A stretch of 64,000 nt of DNA from Bolinopsis microptera. Taxonomy: Eukaryota; Ctenophora; Tentaculata; Lobata; Bolinopsidae. Positions 29,782 to 41,132 of this stretch are shown here, piece by piece. The stretch covers positions 12,440,169 through 12,504,168 of the forward strand of contig NC_087072.1 in NCBI RefSeq assembly GCF_026151205.1, given 5' to 3'. A program made the translations under genes and the position numbers. The number at the start of each line of letters is the position of its first letter. Positions within the stretch are counted from its first letter, which is position 1. The notes under the pieces are model-generated. The model searched no databases. It worked only from the letters and a program-made list of their open reading frames with translations, and was not told where the DNA came from.

Positions 29782-32510
29782 ATGTCTATGCGTAATGTGA
29801 AGTGTGTTTGTATAGGAGACGGAGCTGTCGGCAAAACATGTCTTCTAATGTCCTACTCGCAAGGTTACCAACTCTTAATATTCCTCTATTAAATACTGTA
29901 TTCCTTCACAGTTCATATTTTAAAATGTAGATTTTTTCCCGACTCGTTTTTGTACTTGTTACTGTAATTCGAAAAGGGGTCGTAGAAAGCAACAGGTTGC
30001 TTGGTTACCAAATTAATGATACGCTGTTACTAAACTATTGGTTGCTAGTTTACAATTCTTCTATATAATACGTTCAGGTTCTAGGTTACCAGCTAAATTG
30101 TAAGTTACCAAGTTAACACTATAAATAGGTTACGTGAATATTTACATCTCCTCAGATCGGTTCCCGACGGAGTACGTTCCTACTATATTTGATAACTTTG
30201 CAGTGAATCAGGAGGTGGACGGGATTGGTCCAGTGTGCCTCAACCTCTGGGATACTGCAGGTAAGTTACCCTCACACTTGGTTTATTATCAAAATGCCAA
30301 AACAGATACTTTGCAGATATCTGGGTATTGATAAGTATTATTTTTAAGTGAAAACAAATTCGATCCTGATCTGGATTAACAAAAGTATAATATAAGCAGT
30401 CGAATCTTTTGTTACAGTATCCAGTGAATTATAAACAACTGGTAAATAATAACAATGATTGGTTAATAATCTGAAAGTTAGAATTGGCTTGATATGAAGC
30501 CTAATAAGCACTGATTAAATTGTAACAGTATACTGATAAATCAATAAGAAAATAAATCTTTTCTTGTCTCAATGTCCGTACTTGCGAGGATTCTGGTTCC
30601 TCAACACTTTACGTAAAGATTATATCTGAAACTCTCACGTGCATGATTCACAATCTCATCCTTACCCTTCATAATCAAGAAAATAGTCTGATCGTGAATG
30701 ATGCGACCATTTGGCTTCTTCTTGAAGGGTATTTTATCCACACCTACCCCACCACATTCTGCTTTACGGTTGCACGCTTTTTTGGCTACATCCAGGTGTT
30801 TGTATGTCTTGGCACGTGTGCTGTGATTATAGTTAGTGTAGTAGGTGTTTTCCTTCTCACACCAACTTCCTGCTGCTAGTCCAAGGAGTACCAACATTGT
30901 CAGTAGCAGCAACTTCATTTTCTGGTGGATTAGAAGTAGGGTTAGGTTGTAATTGGATCAATATAAACAATGTGACGGTAGGCAGATTATAACTAGAATT
31001 CAAATTGATCGACTGCAATCATTCAATTTATTGTAAGAATTAGTCAAAGAAGATGCGAATGAAGTGTGTATCACCACATAAGGGCGTATAAAAGGTAGAA
31101 TGATGGTTGCTAAGCTATGGTTGCTATGGTTGCTACTTGCTATGGGTACGTGGTGATGAACAACAGGAGGAGAACGTTAACGAGTGCGGCACGGCAACTA
31201 AAGTAAATGAGAGGTTACACTTATCCACGTAAAGCCAAGCATCAGACGACCAATAACTATAAGCTATCGAGCGACATTGACCGATGAGATGCGAAACAAT
31301 AAACACAATATATCAGACGAGACACTACGGGTCTACGGGCACCCAAATTCAAATTCCCTACAAAGCCAAATGTGCTGTTTAAGCTTTAGAGATCGAACAA
31401 CTATCTAATCTACCGAGTGACATTAAGTGATGAGATGCGAAACAATGGAACCGTTCAAACGGTTAACTATCTTACTTCTGAACAGTTATATACGAATGGT
31501 TTAAATTCACCAGTAAATTAAGATTTAAATGATATCAACTCTGACATATACTTTAGTAAACTATATCGCAGGTCAAGAGGATTACGATGAACTGAGGAGG
31601 TTGTCGTACCCTGAAAGTGAAGTTATTCTCATGTGTTTCTCTATTAACTCTCCTACTAGTCTTGCTAACGTCAAACATAAGTGGAGTGTCGAGGTGAGTT
31701 ACTCGGTTACTTGGTTACTTGGTTACTTGGTTACTTGGTTACTTGGTTACTTGGTTACTTGGTTACTTGGTTACTTGGTTACTTGGTTACTTGGATACTT
31801 AGTTACTCAGTAACTCAGTAACTCAGTAACACTGTTTTTCAGCTCATTGTTAAGCTGTTAAGTTCCAACTATAAGTTAGAATCGACCACGTCCTGTTTTC
31901 AGGCGAAGGATTACTGTCCGGAAGCTCCAGTGATACTGATTGGTCTACAAGCAGATAGGAGGAAGGATGACAACGCTATGGAACTTCTCAAACAGTCAGA
32001 CGGTTATCAGACTCAGCGGGAGGTAGGATAGTTTAGTGTATGCTGTAAAACGAGAGGGTTAGAACGAAATTCTAGCGATTTTTCAACTTGCTTTTAAATC
32101 GCGGTATAAAATTTTGTTTTATCAAGTTATGCAATATGCATCTTAATAATCCATGCATGTTCAAATTTCATGCATATTATTGGAAAAATCGAAATACCTG
32201 GTGAAAAGTTTCCTTATTGCTGGCAATTCCAGTTTAAAGATAACCAGATGTATTACGATTAATTAACTAATTAATTCACTCTATTTCCCGATATTGCTGG
32301 CAATTCCAGTTTAAAGATAACCAGATGTATTACGATTAATTAACTAATTAATTCACTCTATTTCCCGATCATCAGATAGGAGCCTACAAGTACATGGAAG
32401 TGTCTGCCCTTACAATGGAGGGAGTAAAGGAACTGTTTCTAGAGGCTATCAAAGTAGCAGTACACGGTCAGGGTACTGACAAGAAGAAGAGTTGTTGTAC
32501 TCTCTTGTAG
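29782..32510 (+). CDS. Five-exon Rac/Cdc42-like Rho GTPase, CAAX CTLL
   Basis: Exons 29782-29863, 30156-30260, 31572-31693, 31903-32022 and 32376-32510 (phases 1,1,0,0) give 187 residues. It has the canonical P-loop [11 protein letters not shown], effector loop [10 protein letters not shown]3 [18 protein letters not shown] with Gln61 kept, G5-like SAL, and a KKKSC tail with CAAX CTLL. G4 reads GLQADRRK, so the base-recognition Lys of TKxD is Gln. A segment of insert-helix length ([14 protein letters not shown]) is present. Among the Rho genes here it looks most conventional. Intron 2 (1.3 kb) contains an antisense gene, and its stop codon lies in a 24-bp repeat. The donor of exon 1 (GTTACC) is weak. 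Confidence 0.85.
30601..30918 (-). CDS. Small secreted protein, PAN/apple-like, nested in a Rho intron
   Basis: A 105-residue protein starting at ATG 30918 (minus). The first 17-18 residues form a classic signal peptide (Lys then a Leu-rich core, Ala-Gly end), so it is secreted. The mature part has four cysteines (20, 49, 55, 105), a [20 protein letters not shown] segment and a final YNLYVKC, a layout reminiscent of PAN/apple modules (helix with AC...C, then YxxK at the end). The resemblance is weak, so function is not assigned. A TTTATATT TATA-like box lies about 45 nt upstream of the ATG. The gene is intronless and lies wholly within intron 2 of the 29782 gene on the opposite strand. Confidence 0.8.
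   Translation of the reverse strand: MKLLLLTMLVLLGLAAGSWCEKENTYYTNYNHSTRAKTYKHLDVAKKACNRKAECGGVGVDKIPFKKKPNGRIIHDQTIFLIMKGKDEIVNHARESFRYNLYVKC
31707..31800. repeat. Octanucleotide repeat (GGTTACTT)n in Rho intron
   Basis: About 11-12 tandem copies of GGTTACTT in intron 3 of the 29782 gene, starting 14 nt after the donor, followed by a short AACTCAGT repeat to about 31830. Confidence 0.95.
32216..32369. repeat. 77-bp exact direct repeat in Rho intron 4
   Basis: Copies at 32216-32292 and 32293-32369 appear identical. The duplicated segment ends a few bases before the acceptor of the last exon (AG 32374-32375), so only one acceptor exists. Confidence 0.95.
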
Positions 32511-32585
32511 GTTACCATGGTTACTATCTTGTAGGTTACCATGGTTACTGTCTTGTAGGTTACCATGGTTACTGTCTTGTAGGTT
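32503..32585. repeat. 24-bp tandem repeat beginning inside a CAAX/stop
   Basis: Unit TCTTGTAGGTTACCATGGTT-ACTG, a little over three copies. The first eight bases of the first unit (TCTTGTAG) are the last coding bases and the stop of the 29782 Rho gene. The repeat is therefore seeded in the coding end and extends into the 3' UTR. Confidence 0.93.
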
Positions 32586-33234
32586 ACAGTTAGCTATAGA
32601 GAGAAATACGTAGTTTCATTTTTATAATAATATAACACTGCTTTATTTAGATTAGAACGATTTTTTTCCATAAGTTTTCAATGATTTGATAAATTTAAAT
32701 TTAATTGAACTTAATAGATTATCCGTGTTTATGTTTATGTTTTGAATTTGAATTTATGGAAATTACAGTTAACATTTTATCCATTTTTGCATGCTTTTAC
32801 TTTGATTCAGAATTCAGATGTGAAATTAGATGCTTTTTATTTTTCACGAAATTGAATTTTAGATGTAGTTTTAACTAACAATGGTCCATCTTACTTTAAT
32901 GTATACATCTTACTTTAATGTATAGATTTGTACAGAAATTGATATTTTTATTTCACGATCACATGTTTTCACAAGACGGATTAAAATTTTTCTCAGCGAT
33001 TGATTAAATCACAATTTTAAATTGTAAATATTATGATACACATTTTGTTTCTCAAATTTTACTTTATCAGTACTAAATAACTAAATGCTTCCTAGTTATT
33101 TTGTCGTAGTGCTATTTCAATATCTCAATCTAAAATGGTCGTGCTTTTAAGAATGTTAATATTTATTATTTAGCAATAGTAATATTGAAAGCAAAGCAAT
33201 TTAATTAGCTAATAAACTATATCTCAACCAGCTA
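32586..33234. other. Intergenic AT-rich spacer
   Basis: About 650 bp of AT-rich sequence with no reading frame or structural feature I can support, apart from a short direct repeat CATCTTACTTTAATGTATA at about 32887-32924. Confidence 0.5.
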
Positions 33235-34103
33235 ATGTTAAGGGTGTGCCTTGAAACAGTAACCGTTGCGGTTAAAACCACCTGTCAAGGAAAGTGTGTT
33301 ATAGTTGGAGACCCTCAAGTCGGTGAGTCCAGGTAACCAAGTAACCAGTAGTAACTATTAGTAACCAGTAGTAACCAGACCCTCAAGTCGGTGAGTCCAC
33401 TCCTGTGAATTACTCTAAATCTCTCTCGTGTTGTGCAATTCAATGATATCATTAATTTCATATTTACTGCAGAACCATGTGTAAACACAGCTGAACAGTA
33501 TTTCGATTTTAAATCTTAGCTTCACAGTTTTTTGTCTAAACAAAGTCTTGTTTGCTGTACTCTTATTGTGAAGAAAGTTTCCCAGGGGAGTATGGTCCCC
33601 AGATTGTAGACATTGTTGAGAAGAATTTGTTTGTTAATGGTAAACTGTTCAAACTGAGTCTGCTGGATCTGGCTCCAGGTAACCAAGCGACCAGTAGTAA
33701 CCAGTAGTAACCAGTAATAATCAAGTAACCAATTAACGTGACCTCTTCAGTGCCCCTAGAAGTAGAAGCAAATGGTCAGCTACGGGCATGGCAAGTGTTT
33801 GTTATGCCACTTATCAAATGTCCTATAATGTCACTGGCCACTGCTGACAATAAATATCCTAACTGATATCTTAAAAGATCAGATATCTAACCTCCTAGAC
33901 TCTAGGAGGTCTCTAGGAGTCCTAAAGGCCCGACTAACCCTGACTTCTAACTCCCTCAGGAGAAGCACTTATCTGTAGAAGTGAGGAAGAAAGTGCTAGG
34001 TTGCGAGCATTAAGCTACCCTGGGACAGATGTAATTATTATCTGCTTTGCTCTGGATTCTAAGAGCAGTTTTAACAATGTTTGTCACAAATGGATACCTG
34101 AGG
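33235..34103 (+). pseudogene. Incomplete Rho-like gene (exons for G1 to mid-domain only)
   Basis: Exon 1 (33235-33322) encodes GKCVIVGDPQVG and splices in phase 1 at the same codon as the 39906 and 41133 genes. The second segment reads KSCLLYSYCEESFPGEYGP but has TAA just upstream of its Lys codon and no AG acceptor in the right phase. It ends with the G3 equivalent LLDLAPG before GT (33679). A third exon (about 33960-34103) reads [20 protein letters not shown], ending before GTAATT. Exons for G4, G5 and the tail were not found through 35,760. The Thr35 equivalent is Gln and G3 is lost. The exon 1 donor region (ACCCTCAAGTCGGTGAGTCC) is repeated at 33379. Confidence 0.75.
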
Positions 34104-35768
34104 TAATTGTAACAATATCTGATGGTGGTCCTGTTAAAAATTAAATCAAGAATTCTTTTAAAATTGCTATGGAAGTTAAGGTAGTCGTTGGATGTAGTTG
34201 ACTTAGATTCTGGTTTGTTGATCATGTAGAGGATGGTAATTGGCATCATGGGGATTCTAGGGAACATGATAATTTCCTACTGTAGCTTAGATCTACAGAT
34301 TCCAAGGGTGTGTGGTAGTTTTCAATTAGGAACTGAGTTTCTGCATATTATTGAATTAAGTTTTAAGCTTAATAACTAATAAGGCTTTCAGTTCGGAACT
34401 TGGTCGGAATATTATTTTTGTGACACAGAAATTCTGTCTCAATTCAAAAGACAAACAATGTGATCACTGAAAATAGACGTAAATATCACAAACAGATTTA
34501 AAACGTATAATACACATTTTACAAAACATTATGATTTACTCTTGTTATAAAGAAGAAACAACTATCAATTTAAACAGTTTTACCAAGTTACTGGACGTCA
34601 AATGCACTGGTTTTCTAATTTGTTTTGCAATTCTAATAAGAGAGTCCGAAATACGTAAAAATTCCATCCAGCAACGAAATAAAATGTTGTTAGTGTGACG
34701 TTTTGTACGTCTATAAATAGATTATCTGATCTTAGAAACGGGTTAAAATATCAATCCAACTTTTAACTAAGGGCCCTCACTTAAATGAGCATGAACAGTC
34801 TTAAAACATGGAAGCTATCCCACAAAAATAGAAAGAAAAAGTAATCTGGATAAGTCCTTTTCTGAATAATATGTTCATCTGGAATGACTTCTTAGAAGTG
34901 ACTCACTTCTATTAGTTACTGACAAAAAGAAACAATAGTAGTTTCTCAAAGTAGTGTGTGAACAGTGTGCTAATATCCGAAATGTTCCAGGACCATGGTG
35001 AGATGTCTGAGATGCTGTATAGCTATTAGCTAGCTGTAAAGTCTCCAGTTTTGTAGGTTTCCTCTTCTCGGGTAAGGCAGGTAGAACTTCTGTTAGTCTC
35101 TCGTAAGTTCATTATCTGGAAAGTGATAATTGTTAAGGAAAGGAACTTTATCAGCTTCAAATTAGTTATTAGTGAATAGTGGGTCCTCTGCTAATGTTCT
35201 TCTAGTTGGAAAATATGTCAAGTACGATAATGCGAGAGTTATCATTATACAATATACATGGACGATTTCAATGTAGATGAAGTGATAGTGAAAGTGAGCT
35301 ACCTTCAAGCGAGTACGTTGTCTGGAGTTGACAGCAAGGCGCTTACTATTCATCTCGTTTGAAGACTGGTACTTTCTTCTACTTTATTTCAACCTGTGAT
35401 ATATATCACGTTAAATAGAGTCCACTAAATACTTTTGCCCCTTACCCCAATACTTAAATCGTCCGCTCATTGATTCAAGCCAATAATTGAGTGATTATAT
35501 TCCTCGAAAATATAATTTCTTAGATAATATGTTCCAAATACAAGCAAAATGACCTACTTTGATAATTGTGAAGATGTCACCGACCGAATCCTTGTCTAAT
35601 GAGTTTCAAACCAAATATGGGAGAACTATCCTGTCGGATAGTTGTACATTAATTATAGTCAGTGTTAGTATTTATGAGCTACAAATTAATCGTTTAATAC
35701 ACTAATTACACTTAATCAGTAAAGAATGCACGCAGCTGTATTTCTCAGTGGAGACACCTAAAACTCTT
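34104..35768. other. Intergenic region, no gene established
   Basis: I searched for the missing G4 and tail exons of the 33235 locus and for extra 3' exons of the minus-strand discoidin gene, and saw none. A 63-codon minus-strand ATG frame at 35162-35353 contains one hydrophobic stretch but has no supporting splice context. Confidence 0.45.
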
Positions 35769-38700
35769 TTAAATAGTCCATAACATCCAAGTACCTGAAA
35801 AGGGCAGAAAGTGAGGATTTATCGAGACCAACACGATACAAACTTCGATGTGTGTGCTATCTTTAAGTCAGCTTTATCTGCTTCTGTAATCAGGTGTTAA
35901 AACCTCCCCATCCCCAAAATTAGTTTCAAGAATTGACAAGAATAATAAACTATTTCCACAACCTACCCTTTTGAATTATCAAGTTCCCATGAAAAGTGCT
36001 CAGAGCTTAAGTATTGGCCCATTTCCATAATATAATTATTTAATTCCCCATGAATGTTTCTCCGAGATTAAAATAAAATATTCTAAACTTCAACACACAT
36101 TTCTGCTAAATAGAAAGACGCTGATCGACGCCCTAGTGTCATTCAATGTCTTTGATAAACAAAAAATATTAGTTTCTCACCTATAACTATAAGCACACAT
36201 TTTGGCAGGATTGTATAGGAAAACACCGACCCTGAAAAAGATCACTAGATCATTCTAAAGTTCTAAAGCTTCTAGGAATGACAGATATTATGTTTCAATA
36301 TTAATTAAAAAAGGATAGTTCTTAGTCTATACACTGTATTTACTATTTAAGATATTATTCTTCTTCATTAATTAACTAACCTAGTTGACAAGTCAGAGTC
36401 TTATCCCCAGACATTAGAGCAAATGTGTTAGGTTTCTCACATCTCACTGTAAGAACAGTTCCTACTGGTACTGGTAACTCTGGTGTTAAGTCTGCTACTC
36501 CAGAAAATACTGAACTATCAAAGCTGTTGCACTCTGAAGCTGAAGTTCATTCTGTTATGATTCATATGATAAATTGGTATTATAAGTTGACGGAATTTCT
36601 TTTTGCTTTGAAGTTTCCAAAATATTGTGTTTCAGAAGAGTTCCATACCAATCGAATCGAATAATTGTATACACACATTTATTTTTTATTGCTCTTACCC
36701 AATTCTTCTGTTACCACAATTTCAGCCACAACTAAGTGACCTGTACTCTTGCTTAGTTTCACAGTGTCTCCTTCAGTGTTACAGATCAGTGTGTAGATCT
36801 GGTCTGCCTGCTCTAGTCCGTATGTTAGTTGGAGTGTTCCACAAGACTTCTGCTTTACCTCTCCCTGGTACACTGACACATCCACGTTGTTATGCACATC
36901 TAGGCATGTCTTAAAATTGGCTTCACTTTGTACACACCAGATACCAGGATGGTACCAGTTGGTGTAGAACCGGAAGTAGATAAGAACCTTGTGGATAAAG
37001 TAGGTTCTATCAAACTCTAGTTTTAACCAGCCTGCTCCGTTATCAGTGGCAGTTGCTGCTACAGTTGAGAGGTCCTTATCAACTGCATGTGCTGCTGCAA
37101 AACTTTCCTCGTTGTTATCTAATGTTTTCCCGTGTGTAACTTTAGAAGGAGTTATCTCTGCTAACTTCTGCTTAAGAACTGAAATAATTGCTCAAATATT
37201 TTCTCAACTATTTGACTTGGTGAGTTGGTGAGTCTTGTTTGAAATAAGAAAATTAACTGCCAAAATGCTAGACCTCTTTTTCTTGTGCTTTTTTAAACAG
37301 AATAAAACATTAATTTTGACGGTACCTGTACTAATTATAGCTACTTCAAAGATTGCTATGTGTCCTGTACTCTTGCTTAGTTTCACAGTGTCTCCTTCAG
37401 TGTTACAGAGCAGTGTGTAGATCTGGTCTGCCTGCTCTAGTCCGTATGTTAGTTGGAGTGTTCCACAAGACTTCTGCTTTACCTCTCCCTGGTACACTGA
37501 CACATCCACGTTGTTCTGCAGATTCGCACAGGTTCTGAAGTTATCTTCACTACTTACACACCAATTACCAGGATGATACCAGTTGGTGTAGAACCGGTTG
37601 TAGATTTGAACCTTGTGGATAAAGTAGGTTCTATCAAACTCTAGTTTTAACCAGCCTGCTCCGTTATCAGTTTCAGTTGCTGCTACTGTTGAGAGGTCCT
37701 TATCAACTGCATGTGCTGCTGCAAAACTTTCTTCGTTGTTCTCTAATGTTTCCCCGTATGTAACTTTAGAAGGAGTTATCTCTGCCAACTTCAGCTTAAG
37801 AACTGAAATAATTGCTCAAATATTTTGTCAACTATTTGACTTGGTGAGTCTTGTTTGAAATAAGAAAATTAACTGCCAAAATGCTAGACCTCTTTTTCTT
37901 GCGCTTTTTTAAACAGAATAAAACATTAATTTTGACGGTACCTGTACTAATTATAGCTACTTCAAAGATTGCTATGTGTCCTGTACTCTTGCTGAGTTTC
38001 ACAGTGTCTCCTTCAGTGTTACAGAGCAGTGTGTAGATCTGGTCTGACTGCTTTAGTCCGTATGTTAGTTGGAGTGTTCCACAAGACTTCTGTTTTACCT
38101 CTCCCTGGTACACTGACACATCCACATTGTTATCGCTGTTTACACAGTTCCTAAAGTTAGCTTCACTTCCTGCACACCAATCACCAGGACGGTACCAGTT
38201 AGTGTAGAACGCCCAGTAGATTTGAACCTTGTGGATAAGATGGATTCTATCAAACTCTAGTTTTAACCAGCCTGCTCCGTTATCAGTTTTAGTTGCTGCT
38301 GCTGTTGAGAGGTCCTTATCAAGTACATGTGCTGCTGCAAAACTTTCCTCGTTGTTATCTAATGTTTTCCCGTGTGTAGCTTTAGAAGGAGTTATCTCTG
38401 CTAACTTCTGCTTAAGAACTGAAATAATTGCTCAGATATTTTGTCAACTATTTGACTTGGTGAGTTGGTGAGTCTTGTTTGAAATACGAAAATTAACTGC
38501 CAAAATGCTAGACCTCTTTTTCTTGCGCTTTTTTAAACAGAATAAAGCATTAATTTTGACGGTACCTGTACTAATTGTAGCTACTTCAAAGATTGCTATG
38601 TGTCCTGTACTCTTGCTGAGTTTCACAGTGTCTCCTTCAGTGTTACAGAGCAGTGTGTAGATCTGGTCTGCCTGCTCTAGTCCGTATGTTAGTTGGAGTG

Positions 38701-39218
38701 TTCCACAAGACTTCTGTTTTACCTCTCCCTGGTACACTGACACATCTACGTTGTTATGAGAATTTACACATTCTCTGAAGTTAGCTTCACTTTGAACACA
38801 CCAATATTCAGGATCATACCAGTTGTTGTAAAATACGCGGTAGATAACGACCTTTTGGATAAAGTAGGTTCTATCAAACTCTAGTTTTAACCAGCCTGCT
38901 CCGTTATCAGTGTCAGTCACTGCTTCTGTTGAGAGGTCCTTATCAACTGCACGTGCTGCTGCAAAACTTTCCTCGTTGTTCTCGTATGTTTTTCCGTGTG
39001 TAACTGTTGTTGGAGTTACCTCTGCCATCTTTACCTTTCGAACTGAAATATTATAATTCGTACACTTCATGACTTCTTATTTCCAAAATGTTGCCCTGTT
39101 GACTGCTAATTGCTGAAAACCTGGACTTAATGGACCTACCCTTTGTAAGTTCACCATCTGAGTCACCAAAGACAGTCAACGCCATCATTATAACGAACAG
39201 TATGAGTTTCAGCATCAT
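35769..39218 (-). CDS. Secreted multi-discoidin (F5/8C, FTP-like) and sushi protein
   Basis: The signal-peptide exon 39140-39218 (MMLKLILFVIMMALTVFG) is followed by four discoidin/FTP-like exons: 38566-39042, 37942-38418, 37326-37802 (477 bp each) and 36699-37178. Each has an AVDKDLST-type start, NGAGWLKLEF, two internal Cys, KSCGTLQL and a late Cys. Exon 36381-36539 looks like a sushi/CCP module (TVRCEKPNTF, GDKTLTCQLG), completed by 36181-36231 (PKC). All introns are phase 1. A last exon ending at 35769 is tentative. Without splicing at 36698 the protein would stop after GKSNKK (36679). Such proteins bind sugars or lipids outside the cell. GATA-like words lie just upstream of the ATG. Confidence 0.8.
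36699..39042 (-). repeat. Four tandem discoidin exon-intron cassettes (about 616-624 bp)
   Basis: Exon starts at 39042, 38418, 37802 and 37178 give periods of 624, 616 and 624 bp. Exons and the intervening introns (147, 139 and 147 bp) are alike, including the intron text around TAAAACATTAATTTTGACGG. Similarity is highest in the C-terminal half of the module (QGEVKQKSCGTLQL to STGHIAIFEV) and lower around the WC and Cys-containing loop. Confidence 0.92.
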
Positions 39219-39905
39219 GTCACGCTGAAACTGTCTTATCTCCTGCTAGAATCTATACCGAATTGATAGAGTTTAAGATAAACTAACCAGCGCCGCAAAC
39301 CAATGCTGTAAAAGATAAATGTGAGCTAGTGTGCCTCTACAGAGAGCACCTCAACTCGACTAATAGTTTCCTTATGGATCATTCATAAAGCCCTGCTCTC
39401 TTAACTTAACTAACAAAGGACGGACTGGCTAAGCTGAGTAATTATCTCTTAGTATTATATAATAGTTTAATGATCATTGTTCTCTGGGTCCTGGTAGGTC
39501 GAGGAATCGTGTGTATTACACCCCACACTTAGCACAGTTTTACAACCCTCACTTTAAGTCTTTAGAGTTGTATGATAATAAATGTCCATGTTCTAGATTA
39601 TAGGCATCTCTAGAAGTCTAGACATAGCCTTTACAATTAAAATTATGATAAAAGGGATTATTAAAGTTTCAGTAAGAAATATATAGTACAGATAACAATC
39701 CAATTTATACAAATGCACATGTAACCTTTAAACACACATGTGTAAGACGTCAAGTTCATGACCTACCTCTATATCTCTATATAAATACTTCAATAGTCAT
39801 CGTATGTAACGGAGAATGAGTGAAGATACAAATTAAAAGTTACAAGTTACAAGCAGCCGAAGATACAAATTAAAAGTTACAAGTTACAAGCAGCTGAAAG
39901 GGATA
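39219..39905. other. Intergenic region between divergent genes
   Basis: The left part is the presumptive promoter of the minus-strand discoidin gene, with several GATA-type words (TTATCT, GATAAG) within 80 bp of its ATG. The right part shows a 41-bp direct repeat (GAAGATACAAATTAAAAGTT onward) at about 39817-39896 just before the next Rho exon. Confidence 0.45.
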
Positions 39906-40184
39906 ATGAAATGTATCAAGATTGTTATGGTGGGAGACTCCACCGTCGGTAAATTCTAGTTATTATTTTGAATGTTATTTATCCAGTACAACTTGTTATC
40001 ACAATCGTGAGCATCTCTACCAAATCTTTACACACCCTCGGATATACTCCCCCAGGTAAATCGTGTATCCAGTACTCCTACTGCGCCAATGTGTTTCCAG
40101 CTGGACCTGCTATATTTGACCACCAGTCTCAAACGGCTACTGTTGCCGGACAGCGAGTATCCTATCAGCTGTGGGACACTGCAG
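39906..40184 (+). pseudogene. Truncated Rho-like locus (first two exons only)
   Basis: Exon 1 39906-39948 (MKCIKIVMVGDSTVG) splices in phase 1 to exon 2 40056-40184 (GKSCIQYSYCANVFPAGPAI through YQLWDTAG), which ends at a good donor (GTAAAT). The Thr35 equivalent is Ala, and Gly12 is Ser. No exon for switch II, G4 or the CAAX tail appears before the next gene at 41133; a LINE fragment lies in the gap. Either the remaining exons were lost or transcripts read through to exons of the 41133 gene, whose intron phases would be compatible. I favour a truncated copy. Confidence 0.7.
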
Positions 40185-40501
40185 GTAAATATAGTTCAGT
40201 CACGTGTTTTAGTCACGTGGTTTAACTTTTTCCTTCAGGTGAAGGAGCTATATTTGTCGATGATACAGTGTCGATTCAAGTCTTGAGTAGGACATATTTT
40301 CTTCGACCATAACTCTCAACTAAAACTTTTGAATGATACACATTTTCCTATTAGTTGTAGATTATACTGCAGGTTATACTGCAGGTGACCCAATTTTTAG
40401 TCTACCGTAGATTGGTTATGTTAAAATAAGTGAGTATATTTTATCTCAATGATGAGCAGAAGTGATCCCTTTTTACACTCGTAAATGTGTATGCCTGATT
40501 A

Positions 40502-40717
40502 ATTTGCATCGACTGTTTTACAAATTCAGAAACAGATATTATTCGATTTAAAGAATGTCCAGTCTACAAGGAGATCAGACAAAGAAACAGCACAGACCTT
40601 CACAATATGCTCACAAATAGTCAATTCAGTAAATTATTTAATGAGGATTACATTTTTGAGACCAGAAATTTTGTTTATAATCTATTTCGTGAAAGATTTC
40701 CTAAAAGTAAGCTATGA
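40502..40717 (+). mobile_element. LINE reverse-transcriptase C-terminal fragment
   Basis: A single frame reads ICIDCFTNSETDIIRFKECP, then VYKEIRQ, and ends FRERFPKSKL before TGA. This matches the CxxC...ET...CPxYxxIR zinc-knuckle-like C-terminus of many non-LTR retrotransposons, with the usual His replaced by Arg. No target duplication or 3' tail was identified. It lies between the truncated 39906 locus and the 41133 gene. Confidence 0.65.
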
Positions 40718-41132
40718 TTTAGTATCCATATTCCGTGCACACTTTGAAACCATTTATTTATTTATCTACGTTATTATTTTTTTTTTTTGGTTGAATAACT
40801 TTCATTTAACTGATGACACATGGGATCTGACACATGATGTAATTTTGTAATGATCTTTCTAATTTCTAATTTTCTAATTTCTAATTTTCTAATTTCTAAT
40901 TTCTAATTTCGATTTGTTACTCTGCAGCATTTCCACTTTCTTGTCTTCTTGACCTGTTGAACTCTTTCAGTATGTTGCAATGTGATATTTGAACTCTTCC
41001 TTGACCCTTAACGTTGTTACTTCTGTTAGAATGTGAAACATGAAGGTGACTTGAAGCTACTAGAGTAGGTGGTTGGCTTGACACAGGACACAGTACTAAT
41101 AGTACTACTACTACTACTACTACTACTACTGC

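Noticed and set aside
35162-35353. 63-codon minus-strand ATG frame with one hydrophobic segment
   Set aside because: Could be a terminal membrane exon of the discoidin gene, but no convincing acceptor tract or phase link was found.
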